DNA of 64,000 nt from Planctomycetota bacterium (lineage in GTDB: Bacteria; Planctomycetota; Phycisphaerae; UBA1845): assembly GCA_016208685.1 (NCBI GenBank), contig JACQXM010000036.1:62001-126000 (forward strand), in the 5' to 3' direction. Positions 1 to 9,182 of the stretch are shown here, in pieces. How positions within the stretch are numbered: the stretch's first letter is position 1; each line of letters opens with the position of its first letter. The notes beneath the pieces are model-generated. The model saw nothing but the letters and a program-made list of their open reading frames with translations, was not told where the DNA came from and searched no databases. The position numbers were made by a program, and so were the translations under genes.

Positions 1-255
1 GGTGCTATCATCGAGCTTCCCGCATTCAACCGCATCGTCAAGGAGCACGTGCTCGAGGCCTTGGACCATCGCAACCTGAACCTTGAATGTCCGGAATTCG
101 CGGCCACCAACCCCACCGTGGAGAACATCGCGCGGGCGATTTTTGAGCGGCTGCTGCCGGCTTTCCCCCCGGGGCGACTGGCGGGTGTGCGGGTGTGGGA
201 AACGGCGAAGACCTACGCCGAGTACGGCGGCGACGAGTCGATGCCGGCGGGTTGA
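1..255 (+). CDS. queD: 6-carboxytetrahydropterin synthase (QueD/PTPS family), 3' end
   Basis: The gene enters from the left edge already open, so its start lies outside the window. The visible 84 residues match the C-terminal half of the QueD/6-pyruvoyl-tetrahydropterin synthase family. The landmark is LDHRNLN near the start (family pattern LDH..LN), followed by the P-T-x-E-N helix, and then a VWET strand ending in the usual glutamate. QueD converts 7,8-dihydroneopterin triphosphate to 6-carboxytetrahydropterin in the queuosine/7-deazaguanine pathway. No other queuosine gene is visible here. The converging gene on the other strand begins about 95 bases after the stop. Confidence 0.85.
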   Translation, partial: GAIIELPAFNRIVKEHVLEALDHRNLNLECPEFAATNPTVENIARAIFERLLPAFPPGRLAGVRVWETAKTYAEYGGDESMPAG

Positions 256-350
256 GTGGTTCGCGTGGTTGGTGCCTCTCGGTGTCACCTCGCGGAGTTG
301 GTTCAACGCGCCGCGCCGCGGCGTGCCGTTGCGCGAGCGGGAACGCGGCC

Positions 351-1964
351 TTAATCCACGGCGGCGGCGAGCAGCGTGATGTCGTCGCTCTGCGGAGCGC
401 CGGCCGCGAAATCGGCCACCTCGCGGCGGATCTGCCGGACCAGCGCCTGGGCGTTCAGCGGCGCATCCCCATGAAGCAAGGCGCGCAGCCGCTCCGATCC
501 GAACCACTCATTTTGCGGGTTCATGGCCTCCACGATGCCGTCGGTGTACCCCAGCGCCAGGTAGGGCGGCGGCCCGAGCTGCCGGGCGGTGCATGCGTAC
601 TCGGCTTCCGCCGCGGCGCCCAGGGGCAGGCCGGGGTCGAGCACGAGCTCCTCCGGCGCCGACTGCCCGGGGCGGAGAACGAGCGGCGGGAAGTGCCCGG
701 CCGTGGCACAGCGGATCTCGTGCGCCCGCGGATCCAGCAGCATGAGCAGGCAGGTGATGAACTTCGCGGCGTCGGTGTTGTGGAAGATGAGACGGTTCCA
801 CCGTGAAAGCAGGGCGGCGGGGTCGTCGCTTTCATGGATGGTGACGCGGACGGCGGCTTGGAGATTGGCCATCAGCAGGGCGGCGGCCATGCCCTTGCCG
901 GTGACATCGGCGATCAAGCACCAGACGCGGCCGTCCCGCGCCTCGATCACGTCGTAATAATCGCCGCTCACCGACTGCCCGGGGTCGTTCACCGCGGCGA
1001 TTCTGAGCCCCGGGCGGTTGGGCAAGGCCGCGGGCAGCAGACCGGTCTGGATGGTCCGTGCCATGTCGATGTCATGGCTGAGGCGGATCATGCGTTTCTG
1101 CTCGTCCAGAAGGCGGCAGTTGATGAGTCCAATGGCAAGCTGCTGCGCGATTCCGGCGAGGAAGTCTATGTCTTCGTTGGTGTAGGAAACGGAGGAGCGG
1201 ACGCGGTCACCGTAGATGATCCCCAGCACTTGCTCCCGGTGGATGAGCGGCACGCAGAGCGCCGAGCGGATGCCGTGCTGCACCATGCTCACGGTGGGGT
1301 CGGCCGCCCCGCCCTCGCCCTCCACGAACATCGCCCGCTCCCCGTGCTCCAGGGCGCGGCTGAGCAGGGTGCGGCTGATGGTCAGCTCGCCTCTCGGGCC
1401 TTGCAGGTTGCGCACCACCGGCCAGTCCACCGCCCGCTGGTTGACGCGGCGGACGCCGATGGCCCCGCGCTCGAAATGCAGCATCTCGAAGCAGATGTTC
1501 ATCCCGTCCTCGAGGAGCTGGTCCTGACCCTGGAGGGTCGTGAGGCGTTCCCCCAGCTCGTAGATCATCTTAAGGCGCTGGCGGGAAAGGTTCAGTTCTT
1601 TGTCGCGCGTGGCGTAGCGCGTGGTGTGGCTGGTGGCCGGATCATCGGCGATGCGCACCGCGGTCGCGGACGTGGTCGCCGTCTCCCGGAAGACGAGAAG
1701 CGTCGAGCCGATGAGCACCTGGTCCCCATGCTTGAGCAGGCGCGACTTGGTGGGCACTTCGTTCACCAGCGTGCCGTTCTTGCTCTCTAGGTCCTCGACC
1801 ACGAAGCCGTAGGGTGTGGGGGCGATGCGCGCGTGGCGGCGTGAACTGCTGGGATCATCCAGGGGCAGATCGCAGGCCGCGTCCCGACCCACTACCAGCG
1901 CGTTGCCCGCCAGCAGGTGGTGCGACACGGTCCCGTTGGCATGCGTGATGACGAGTTCGGCCAT
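351..1964 (-). CDS. FHA-GAF-PP2C (SpoIIE-type) serine phosphatase
   Basis: A 537-residue cytoplasmic signalling protein. Residues 1-100 form an FHA domain (VVGRDAACD, SSRRHARI, SKNGTLVN), which binds phosphothreonine. About 140-290 form a GAF domain reached through a helical linker. About 320-537 form a PP2C/SpoIIE phosphatase with SGDYYD, DVTGKGMAAAL, GYTDGI and SDDITLL, the metal-binding aspartates of the RsbU/SpoIIE class. I chose the ATG that begins MAELVITH because the FHA fold starts at once; the 82 codons upstream look like non-coding translation. It probably reads a kinase-derived phosphosignal and dephosphorylates an anti-sigma-antagonist-like partner, but no such partner is adjacent. 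Confidence 0.88.
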   Translation of the reverse strand: MAELVITHANGTVSHHLLAGNALVVGRDAACDLPLDDPSSSRRHARIAPTPYGFVVEDLESKNGTLVNEVPTKSRLLKHGDQVLIGSTLLVFRETATTSATAVRIADDPATSHTTRYATRDKELNLSRQRLKMIYELGERLTTLQGQDQLLEDGMNICFEMLHFERGAIGVRRVNQRAVDWPVVRNLQGPRGELTISRTLLSRALEHGERAMFVEGEGGAADPTVSMVQHGIRSALCVPLIHREQVLGIIYGDRVRSSVSYTNEDIDFLAGIAQQLAIGLINCRLLDEQKRMIRLSHDIDMARTIQTGLLPAALPNRPGLRIAAVNDPGQSVSGDYYDVIEARDGRVWCLIADVTGKGMAAALLMANLQAAVRVTIHESDDPAALLSRWNRLIFHNTDAAKFITCLLMLLDPRAHEIRCATAGHFPPLVLRPGQSAPEELVLDPGLPLGAAAEAEYACTARQLGPPPYLALGYTDGIVEAMNPQNEWFGSERLRALLHGDAPLNAQALVRQIRREVADFAAGAPQSDDITLLAAAVD

Positions 1965-2312
1965 ACCGTGACGCCGGGACGATCCACGTGTCGCCCGCCA
2001 ATCGCCGCTCGATGATAGCGGGAGCCGGTTCGACCCGGTAGCGCCAACCGGCGCTTCCCGGACGGGCGGACTGGTGGCGGCAGCATGGGTAGACCTGTCA
2101 CCTGTTCTACGTGCGCAACTCATCGCCGCGCGACTCGCGCCGGGGTCACAGGCGAGCGGGAAAAACGGCGCGGGATGGCGCAGGACCGCGCACGGGCCAG
2201 GGGCGGACACCTATCAGCCAGTGGCGCAAAGCGGCCTACGCGATGTAGCACCGGCATCCTGCCCGTGAAAACATGGACTGGAAGCCCATGCCACGAGTTC
2301 TGCCACAGGCTG
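1965..2312. other. Intergenic stretch, mostly a mobile repeat
   Basis: About 350 bases without a credible gene. The right-hand third is one copy of the 102-bp interspersed element described separately. The remainder is the upstream region of the FHA-PP2C gene; open frames through it have no recognisable composition. No promoter could be assigned with confidence. Confidence 0.5.
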
Positions 2313-2316
2313 CTAT
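2211..2316 (+). repeat. Interspersed MITE/REP-like element, copy A1
   Basis: A 98-bp core flanked by a 4-bp direct repeat CTAT (2211-2214 and 2313-2316). The core begins CAGCCAGTGG and ends CCACAGGCTG, imperfect terminal inverted repeats. It carries two internal hairpins: one around GGCATCCTGCC preceded by GTAGC, and one around GACTGGAAGCCC. Closely related to the copies near 24.2, 32.3 and 53.1 kb. The right-hand CTAT contains the stop codon of the MazG-like gene, so the element sits exactly against that gene's end. Confidence 0.8.
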
Positions 2317-2606
2317 GGTTTGGCGTCGCAGGTGCAGACCAGGCGGCCGCAGCCGGGGCAGCCGTCGCCGTACTTGGCGGCCATGGCCGCGGTCAGGTCC
2401 ACGTCGTTGATATTGGCGAGCGTGATGAGCCAGGCGAGTACGTCGGCGAACTCCTCACACTTCTCCTGGTGCGATCCCTCACGCAGGGCCGACGCCAGTT
2501 CGCCGATCTCTTCGCACAGCCACAGGAAGGTCGCGGGAGAGCCGCGCTCGCGGTCCTTGGCGCTGTACATCTTCTCAATCAAGGCCTGAAGCTCGGCGAG
2601 TGTCAT
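2313..2606 (-). CDS. MazG-like nucleotide pyrophosphohydrolase
   Basis: A 97-residue all-alpha NTP pyrophosphohydrolase of the MazG/RS21-C6 type. These enzymes hydrolyse (non-canonical) NTPs to NMP plus pyrophosphate. The metal-binding glutamates are in LCEEIGEL (about residues 30-37), with the second helix pair in CEEFADVLAWL (about 50-60). The tail has a CPGC...CTC cysteine cluster that could bind zinc. It is a short single-domain version of the family. The stop codon TAG overlaps the direct repeat of the neighbouring mobile element. It follows the PH-domain gene on the same strand by about 130 bases. Confidence 0.82.
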   Translation of the reverse strand: MTLAELQALIEKMYSAKDRERGSPATFLWLCEEIGELASALREGSHQEKCEEFADVLAWLITLANINDVDLTAAMAAKYGDGCPGCGRLVCTCDAKP

Positions 2607-2733
2607 CGGGGTCGCATCCGTGAAAGCAGCGCTGGGCGGAACGCAGATCGCCGGCCCGAGTCTACCGGAACCCCGGAGTCGGACAAGCGGGCGCTACGGC
2701 GTCGGGGTCAAGCGGCCGCAACCGCGGCCAGGG

Positions 2734-3300
2734 TCACGTCGACAGCCCGTTGGCCCAATGGGAGTGGTCGATGGCGGACTCGATGGCGCGACGAATTCGG
2801 GTGTGAACCTCGTCCGGGCTGGTGATCGACCGCCACGCGGGCGGCGACTGCGCCGGATGCTCGGACACGAAGGTGATGGTTCCCAGGCCCACCAGCCGTT
2901 CCACGTGCGGCCGGGAAAGATACGTGTTTCGCACGTCCAACAACAAACAGGATGAAATGCGCGGCGCGCGTACGCCCTGGATGTTCATGATTCGGCGGTT
3001 GGTCAGCACGTACCACGTGGGCACCCAGCGCACCACGGCGATCCCCAGCCGCGCCAGGCCGATCAACAGTACCAGTTGCGTGGTGAGGGCGAGGGACAGG
3101 CCGGGAAGCGGCCGCTCCAGGCGCGTTAGCGCTAGCGCTGTAACGCACGCCGCCGCCAGCCACGCCGCCGACTCAAACACCGGCCGCCACATCGAGGGCT
3201 TAATCGCCAGCAGCACGAGTTCCCCACCGTCCACCACGCCGCCGGGCAGTTCGGCCCACAGCGCGTCCGCCCGCGCCGCGCGCGAGGGCACGTCGGACAT
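2734..3300 (-). CDS. PH-domain (bPH2/YdbS-like) membrane protein
   Basis: About 188 residues. Two adjacent hydrophobic segments (AAWLAAACVTALAL and ALTTQLVLLIGLARLGIAVV, about residues 40-85) precede a beta-rich C-terminal domain starting WVPTWYVLTNRRIMNIQGV. That is the signature of the bacterial PH (YdbS/bPH2) family, anchored in the inner membrane with the PH domain in the cytoplasm. The molecular role of the family is poorly known. I placed the start at MSDVPSRA because the preceding 76 codons look like random GC-rich translation; a start at ATG 3405 is also possible. Confidence 0.7.
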   Translation of the reverse strand: MSDVPSRAARADALWAELPGGVVDGGELVLLAIKPSMWRPVFESAAWLAAACVTALALTRLERPLPGLSLALTTQLVLLIGLARLGIAVVRWVPTWYVLTNRRIMNIQGVRAPRISSCLLLDVRNTYLSRPHVERLVGLGTITFVSEHPAQSPPAWRSITSPDEVHTRIRRAIESAIDHSHWANGLST

Positions 3301-3600
3301 GGTGGCGGCCGCCAGCGCTGCCGGAAGTCCGGCGGCGGTGCCGGGCCGCGCCGCCGGCGGCATAGGCGGCGTTCGACGGGCGACGGCGGTCACAAGACCC
3401 AACATGGCTGGTGCTCGCTGGTTCCACCCGGGCCTGCGGGCTCGGCCCGACATGCCCGGTGATACCGATAAGATCATCGACCGCTGCGGCGCTACAGTTG
3501 CGTTGGATGCCGGCGACGCGTCGCCCACGCACGGCCAATGCTGGAAACGCCGGCGCCAGGCCGACGAAACGCGCGCCGCCCGCGGTTGCCGGCCGCGCCG
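3301..3600. other. Intergenic or uncertain 5' extension
   Basis: About 300 bases between nadA and the PH-domain gene. An open frame continuing upstream of the PH gene crosses it, but its proline/arginine/alanine-rich translation gives no reason to treat it as coding. No RNA gene or clear terminator was seen. Confidence 0.4.
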
Positions 3601-4713
3601 CTATCGGATCGCCACCGGGCGCGGCGAGACGTTCGCCAGCATGCGCTCAAGGGCAATCACAGCGAGCTTCTTCGTCTCGCGGTCCACGCGTATCTGGTTG
3701 ACGACCCGGCCTGCCACTAGTTCGTCAAGGGTCCAGAGCAGGTGTTTCAGATCGATGCGGTACATCGTGGTACAAAGGCACTGGATTCCCGCCAGGGAAC
3801 GGATCGTTTTGTCGGGCATCTCGTTCATCAATCGATCCACGAGGTGAATCTCCGTTCCCACCGCCCACTTGCTGCCCGGGGCGGATTCACGCACCGTGCG
3901 GATGATGAACTCGGTGCTGCCCGCCAGGTCGGCCTTCTGCACCACTTCCCAGGTGCACTCCGGGTGCACGAGAATCTTGAACTCCGGGTCCAGGCGGCGG
4001 ATTTCATCGCACTGCGCAGTGGTGAAGAGGCCGTGGACGCTGCAATGCCCCTTCCACAGGAAGACCCTCGACACCGCGACCCGCGGCGCCGACAGACCGC
4101 CGTGCGCTCGCCGCGGATCGTAGACAACCATCGCATCCAGCGGAATCCCCATGGCAAAGGCGGTGTTGCGCCCCAGGTGCTGATCGGGCAGGAAGATGAC
4201 CTTCTCTCCCTGGCGGAACGACCATTCCAGTATGGCCCGGGCGTTGCTGCTGGTGCAGCACGCGCCGCCGTGGCCGCCGCAAAACGCCTTGATCGCCGCC
4301 GAGGAGTTGACGTAGGTGATGGGCACGAGGTCCGCACCGCACTCTTCAACGAGAAACGCCCAGGCCTCCTCAAGCTGGTCGAGGTCCGCCATGTCCGCCA
4401 TGCTGCAGCCGGCGGAAAGATCGGGCAGGATCACCTTGACGCGGTCGTCGGTGAGGATGTCCGCGGACTCGGCCATGAAGTGCACGCCGCAGAACACGAT
4501 GAACTCCGCGTCCCTCTGCTGCGCGCCGATCTGCGAGAGCTTCAGACTGTCCCCGGTGAAGTCGGCGAAGCGGATGACGTCGTGCTGCTGGTAGTGGTGC
4601 CCGAGGATCACCAGCCGCGAGCCAAGCTCCTGCTTGCGCAGGGCGATCGCCTGGCACATCTCCTCGTCGGTCAGCGCCGAGTACTTGGGCGGCAATGGCG
4701 GTTGAAAAAGCAC
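3601..4713 (-). CDS. nadA: Quinolinate synthase NadA
   Basis: A 370-residue [4Fe-4S] enzyme that condenses iminoaspartate with dihydroxyacetone phosphate to quinolinate, the second step of de novo NAD synthesis. Family landmarks include GHHYQ near the N-terminus and FCGVHFMAE. The three cluster cysteines fit the AGCSMAD, GGACCTSSNA and CLCTTMYR segments. HPEC and PDQHLGRN, also typical, are present. The GTG that begins VLFQPPLPP is chosen because NadA proteins usually start at this motif and it lies about 45 bases downstream of a good promoter; an in-frame GTG 48 bases upstream is the alternative. No nadB or nadC is nearby. Confidence 0.95.
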   Translation of the reverse strand: MLFQPPLPPKYSALTDEEMCQAIALRKQELGSRLVILGHHYQQHDVIRFADFTGDSLKLSQIGAQQRDAEFIVFCGVHFMAESADILTDDRVKVILPDLSAGCSMADMADLDQLEEAWAFLVEECGADLVPITYVNSSAAIKAFCGGHGGACCTSSNARAILEWSFRQGEKVIFLPDQHLGRNTAFAMGIPLDAMVVYDPRRAHGGLSAPRVAVSRVFLWKGHCSVHGLFTTAQCDEIRRLDPEFKILVHPECTWEVVQKADLAGSTEFIIRTVRESAPGSKWAVGTEIHLVDRLMNEMPDKTIRSLAGIQCLCTTMYRIDLKHLLWTLDELVAGRVVNQIRVDRETKKLAVIALERMLANVSPRPVAIR

Positions 4714-4766
4714 CGTCCGGCTACTCCTGCCCTCGGCTCCTATCGGATGCCGTGCTTCCACCCTAT

Positions 4767-4795
4767 ATTATAGGATACGCGCCGGCGGGGGCCAA
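4767..4795 (-). promoter_or_regulatory. Sigma-70-like promoter for nadA
   Basis: On the minus strand a perfect -10 TATAAT is preceded after 17 bases by TTGGCC (4 of 6 to the -35 consensus). The -10 is embedded in the short palindrome CTATATTATAG, a rare A+T patch in this GC-rich region. It lies about 50 bases upstream of the chosen nadA start. Confidence 0.55.
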
Positions 4796-4917
4796 ACGCC
4801 CCGTTGGGGCGGTCGTGGGAGCGGGCGGATGCAGGATCGGTGCCGTAGCGGGCAGGGCGCGGCCCCGACGCGAACCGCAACCGCGGCGCAGGGGCAAGCG
4901 CTGCCGGATGAGAGGTC

Positions 4918-5420
4918 ATGAGTAAGCCGAGAATCGCCGTCGTCTTCGGGAGCGACTCCGACTGGGCGGTCATGGAGTCCTGCGTCCGCCAGGTTCGAGA
5001 GTTCGGAGAGCCGGTGTTCGTGGAAGTGATGAGCGCCCACCGCAACCCGGACCGAGTGCAGGAGTTCGCTCGTGGCGCCGAGGGTAGCGGGATCGAAGTC
5101 ATCATCGCCGCCGCGGGAATGTCCAATGCCCTGGCGGGGGCCGTCGCCGCCCACACCTGCCTGCCGGTGATCGGCGTGCCGTTGGTTTCCGGCTCCCTGC
5201 AAGGGCTCGACGCCCTGCTCTCCACGGTGCAGATGCCTCCCGGCATTCCCGTGGCCGCCGTCAGCGTCGGCGACGCGGGTGCCAAGAACGCGGCACTGCT
5301 GGCCATCCAGATCATCGCCCGCCATGATCCGCGCCTCGCCGAGGCCTACCGCACCTTCAAGGCCAAACAGGCCGCCACCGTCGCCGCCAGGAACAAGGCA
5401 CTCCAGGAACGCCTCGCCCC

Positions 5421-5424
<4 letters not shown>
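4918..5424 (+). CDS. purE: N5-carboxyaminoimidazole ribonucleotide mutase PurE
   Basis: A 168-residue PurE of the class I (bacterial) type, which moves the carboxyl group of N5-CAIR to give CAIR in purine synthesis. The N-terminal loop VFGSDSDW, the SAHRNP loop with the catalytic histidine and the GxxNA(A)LLA helix are visible. The loop that normally reads AGGAAHLPG is AAAGMSNALAG here, a moderate departure. The purK partner is not adjacent. The stop TGA overlaps the ATG of mtnA by four bases, so translation of the two is probably coupled. Confidence 0.93.
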
Positions 5425-6650
<1,226 letters not shown>

Positions 6651-6667
6651 GGGAGCGGGCGGAAGCA

Positions 6668-6709
6668 GAATGGTGAATGCGGAATGCTGAATGCTGAATG
6701 CGGAACTCA
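6668..6709 (+). repeat. Tandem heptamer array (GAATGCN)
   Basis: Six consecutive heptamers related to GAATGCT/GAATGCG, the last degenerate and ending at the ATG of the nitrilase gene. The array occupies the ribosome-binding region of that gene, so no normal Shine-Dalgarno exists there. Such AT-richer heptamers stand out against the surrounding composition. Confidence 0.7.
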
Positions 6710-7731
6710 TGAAAACCGCCCTCGCCCAACTTGCCCCGGTGTTTTTGGATCGCGACGCGACCATCGCCAAAGTGGTCGAGGCCGTGCGCCAGGCGGCGCG
6801 GCAGGGCTGCGAGCTCGTCGCCTTCGGTGAGTCGCTGGTGCCCGCGTACCCGATCTGGCTTTCGCGCACGGATGGCGCGCGATTCAACTCCCCGGACCAG
6901 AAACGCCTCCACGCCCTTTACGTGGACCAGGCCGTGGTCATCGGCACCCGCGGGGATCTATGCGGCGGCGCCGGGCGTGAACCGGCCGGGTCCGCAATCG
7001 GAACTGAACCCGGCGGGCACCTGGCTCCGGTTTGCCGCGCCGCACGCGACAGTGGTATCGCGGTCATCATGGGCGTGGCAGAACGAGCACTGGACCGCGG
7101 CGGGCACACCCTCTACTGCTCACGCGTATTCATCGAAGGCCGCGGCGAGCGCGCCGGCCGCATCGGCTCCGTGCACCGCAAGCTCATGCCAACGTACGAG
7201 GAGCGGCTCGCGTGGGGCATCGGCGACGGCGCCGGGCTGGTGACGCACCGCGTCGGGCCGTTTACCGTCGGCGCCTTGAACTGCTGGGAGAACTGGCTGC
7301 CGTCGGCACGAATGGCGCTCTACGCCGCCGGCGAGGATGTGCACGTGATGCTCTGGCCGGGGTCGGTCGGCTTGACGCAGGACATCACCCGTTTCGTGGC
7401 CATGGAATCGCGGTCGTTTGTTCTCTCGGCGTCGGCGATTCTGCGTGCCGAGGACATTCCCGCCGATGTCCCGGAGCGTGCCCGCATGGTCGGGGACGCG
7501 GCCCTGCTGTACGACGGCGGATCATGCGTGGCGGGACCGGACGGGCAGTGGATCGTCGAGCCGGTCGCCGGGCGTGAGGACCTGATCATTGTCGAACTCG
7601 ATCCGGCGCGGGTACGGGAAGAGCGGCAGAACTTCGACCCCGCCGGGCACTACGCCCGTCCTGATGTGCTCCGGCTCACCGTGGACCGCCGGCCACAGGC
7701 CGCGGCCGACTGGCTGGACGCGGAGGCGTAA
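6709..7731 (+). CDS. Nitrilase (carbon-nitrogen hydrolase family)
   Basis: A 340-residue cytoplasmic nitrilase-superfamily enzyme. The catalytic triad is visible: glutamate in AFGESLVP, lysine in HRKLMPTYEERL and cysteine in LNCWENWLP. The length and the CWEN motif favour a true nitrilase (nitrile to acid plus ammonia) over an amidase; the substrate cannot be read. The start MKTALAQLAP is chosen because homologues begin here and the six codons upstream lie in the heptamer array. It follows mtnA on the same strand. Confidence 0.88.
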   Translation: MKTALAQLAPVFLDRDATIAKVVEAVRQAARQGCELVAFGESLVPAYPIWLSRTDGARFNSPDQKRLHALYVDQAVVIGTRGDLCGGAGREPAGSAIGTEPGGHLAPVCRAARDSGIAVIMGVAERALDRGGHTLYCSRVFIEGRGERAGRIGSVHRKLMPTYEERLAWGIGDGAGLVTHRVGPFTVGALNCWENWLPSARMALYAAGEDVHVMLWPGSVGLTQDITRFVAMESRSFVLSASAILRAEDIPADVPERARMVGDAALLYDGGSCVAGPDGQWIVEPVAGREDLIIVELDPARVREERQNFDPAGHYARPDVLRLTVDRRPQAAADWLDAEA

Positions 7732-7754
7732 ACCGACATCCGAACCGGCGCCGC

Positions 7755-8153
7755 TTACGGCGCGTTGCACAGTACGGGGATGGGCTTCCCCTGCTGATCG
7801 ACGGCCACGAAGACCACTTCTGCTTCGGTGACCTTCACCACGCACTCCGGTTCCAACCGCCGGCGGGCGCAAACGCGCACACGAATGGTGAGCGACGTCC
7901 GGCCGATCCGCGAGGTATCTGCGTAAAGGCTGAGCACGTCGCCGACGAACACCGGTTCATGGAACTCGACCTCGTGCATGGAGACGGTGACGTAGCGATG
8001 GTGCGCCTGGCGAACCGCCTCCACGAACGCCGCCTGGTCGATCAGTGAGAGGATGACTCCGCCGAAGATCGTGCCCTCGGCGTTGGTATCGCGGGGCATC
8101 ATCACCACACGGATCGCCGGCTCGTTGCTGGGTGGTTTCGGTTGTTGGGGCAT
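7755..8153 (-). CDS. Acyl-CoA thioesterase (hotdog fold, YciA/BACH-like)
   Basis: A 132-residue single hotdog domain. The diagnostic stretch MPRDTNAEGTIFGG contains the catalytic-region asparagine and aspartate of YciA-type thioesterases, followed by the long helix LSLIDQAAFVEA. The C-terminal strand EAEVVFVAVD is typical. It hydrolyses acyl-CoA to free acid and CoA; chain-length preference is not visible. It ends 23 bases from the converging nitrilase gene and begins 9 bases after the glycosyltransferase stop, so it is probably the second gene of a pair. Confidence 0.88.
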   Translation of the reverse strand: MPQQPKPPSNEPAIRVVMMPRDTNAEGTIFGGVILSLIDQAAFVEAVRQAHHRYVTVSMHEVEFHEPVFVGDVLSLYADTSRIGRTSLTIRVRVCARRRLEPECVVKVTEAEVVFVAVDQQGKPIPVLCNAP

Positions 8154-8162
8154 GAGCGCTGG

Positions 8163-8945
8163 TTACTCCTTCACGGCAAGGGCTACCAGGATCGTGGCCG
8201 CCGCGAGCGCGGCGAGTATGGCCGGCCAGTACGCCCAAGGGAAGCGGTAGCGGTAGAGGCGCGCCAGGTGTTTCGCGTAGAGCCACTGCTGCCGCAAACT
8301 GAACTTGCTTTCTCCGGCGGCCCGGGTGGCAAACTGGAAGGGGACCTCCGCCGGACGGCGGCAACGGCCTTTGACGTAGAGCTCCAGGGCAATTTTGTAG
8401 CCCACGGGGTCCAGCCGATCCGCGTGCGCCCAGGTGCTACGGCGCAGGGCGAAGAAGCCGGACATGGGGTCGGAAAGCGGGGCCAGGGGCCGGGCGAGCC
8501 CGGTTGCGAGGCGGCTGGCGAGCCGCCGCCCAAGCGGCCAGTCCCGGGGCAGGCTGCCGCGATCCCGATAGCGGGTGGCGATGACGAAGTCGCACGACTC
8601 GTCGTCGAGGTGCCCGAGCAGGGCGGGGATCAACTCCGGCGGATGCTGCAAATCGGCGTCCAGCACCACGAAGCGGTCGTACCTCGCCTCCTGGAATCCA
8701 CGCAGGACCGCGCCGGAAAGCCCGCGCTCGCCGCGGCGGATCACCAGCCGCAACGGAAAGGTTTCCTGGAGGCGGCGGACAACCGCCTCCGTTTCATCCC
8801 GCGAGTCATCGTCGACGATAATCAGTTCGGCCTCGATACCCGCCTCCCGCAAGGCACGAAACGCGCGTTCGACCAGCGGTTGGATGTTGGGTCCCTCGCG
8901 ATAGGTGGGCACGATGACGGATGCAGCCGGAGGGGCGGGGGGCAT
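8163..8945 (-). CDS. Polyprenol-phosphate mannosyltransferase-like glycosyltransferase (GT2)
   Basis: A 260-residue GT-A glycosyltransferase of the dolichol/polyprenol-phosphate mannose synthase type. Motifs in order are SVIVPTYREGPNI, ELIIVDDDSRDET, a DADLQHPPE metal site and DPMSGFFALRR, followed by the KFSLRQQWLYAKHLARLYRYR segment that DPM1-like enzymes use near the membrane. One hydrophobic helix (WPAILAALAAATILVALAV) closes the protein, so it is likely an inner-membrane enzyme transferring a sugar from a nucleotide donor to a lipid phosphate. The start MPPAPPAAS is chosen; the 63 codons upstream are not family-like. Confidence 0.88.
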   Translation of the reverse strand: MPPAPPAASVIVPTYREGPNIQPLVERAFRALREAGIEAELIIVDDDSRDETEAVVRRLQETFPLRLVIRRGERGLSGAVLRGFQEARYDRFVVLDADLQHPPELIPALLGHLDDESCDFVIATRYRDRGSLPRDWPLGRRLASRLATGLARPLAPLSDPMSGFFALRRSTWAHADRLDPVGYKIALELYVKGRCRRPAEVPFQFATRAAGESKFSLRQQWLYAKHLARLYRYRFPWAYWPAILAALAAATILVALAVKE

Positions 8946-9182
8946 GTAAAAGATGTTAACGACGGGCCGCCGCCAGGCAACGGCGAACCGTTTGACACCC
9001 AGGGAAGGCGTGAGTACATACGCATGTGTCTTTGGCGCGAGTTCCGGAGGGGCGTGATGAACCGCGCGGCAGCGCCCCTGCCACTCTGGCGACATCGAAA
9101 AGCAGGCGCAGTGGTTCGCGGTTGGCCGGCGCATCCCGGGGGCAGTTAGGCGCTCCGGACGGCCACGACCGAGGGCGAACGC

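Noticed and set aside
195-1790. Long plus-strand open frames opposite the FHA-PP2C gene
   Set aside because: They mirror the codon structure of the real minus-strand gene; such antisense frames are expected at this GC content and have no family features.
2230-2312. CRISPR-like reading of the repeated hairpin motifs
   Set aside because: Copies are dispersed over 50 kb rather than regularly spaced, with no spacers and no cas genes.
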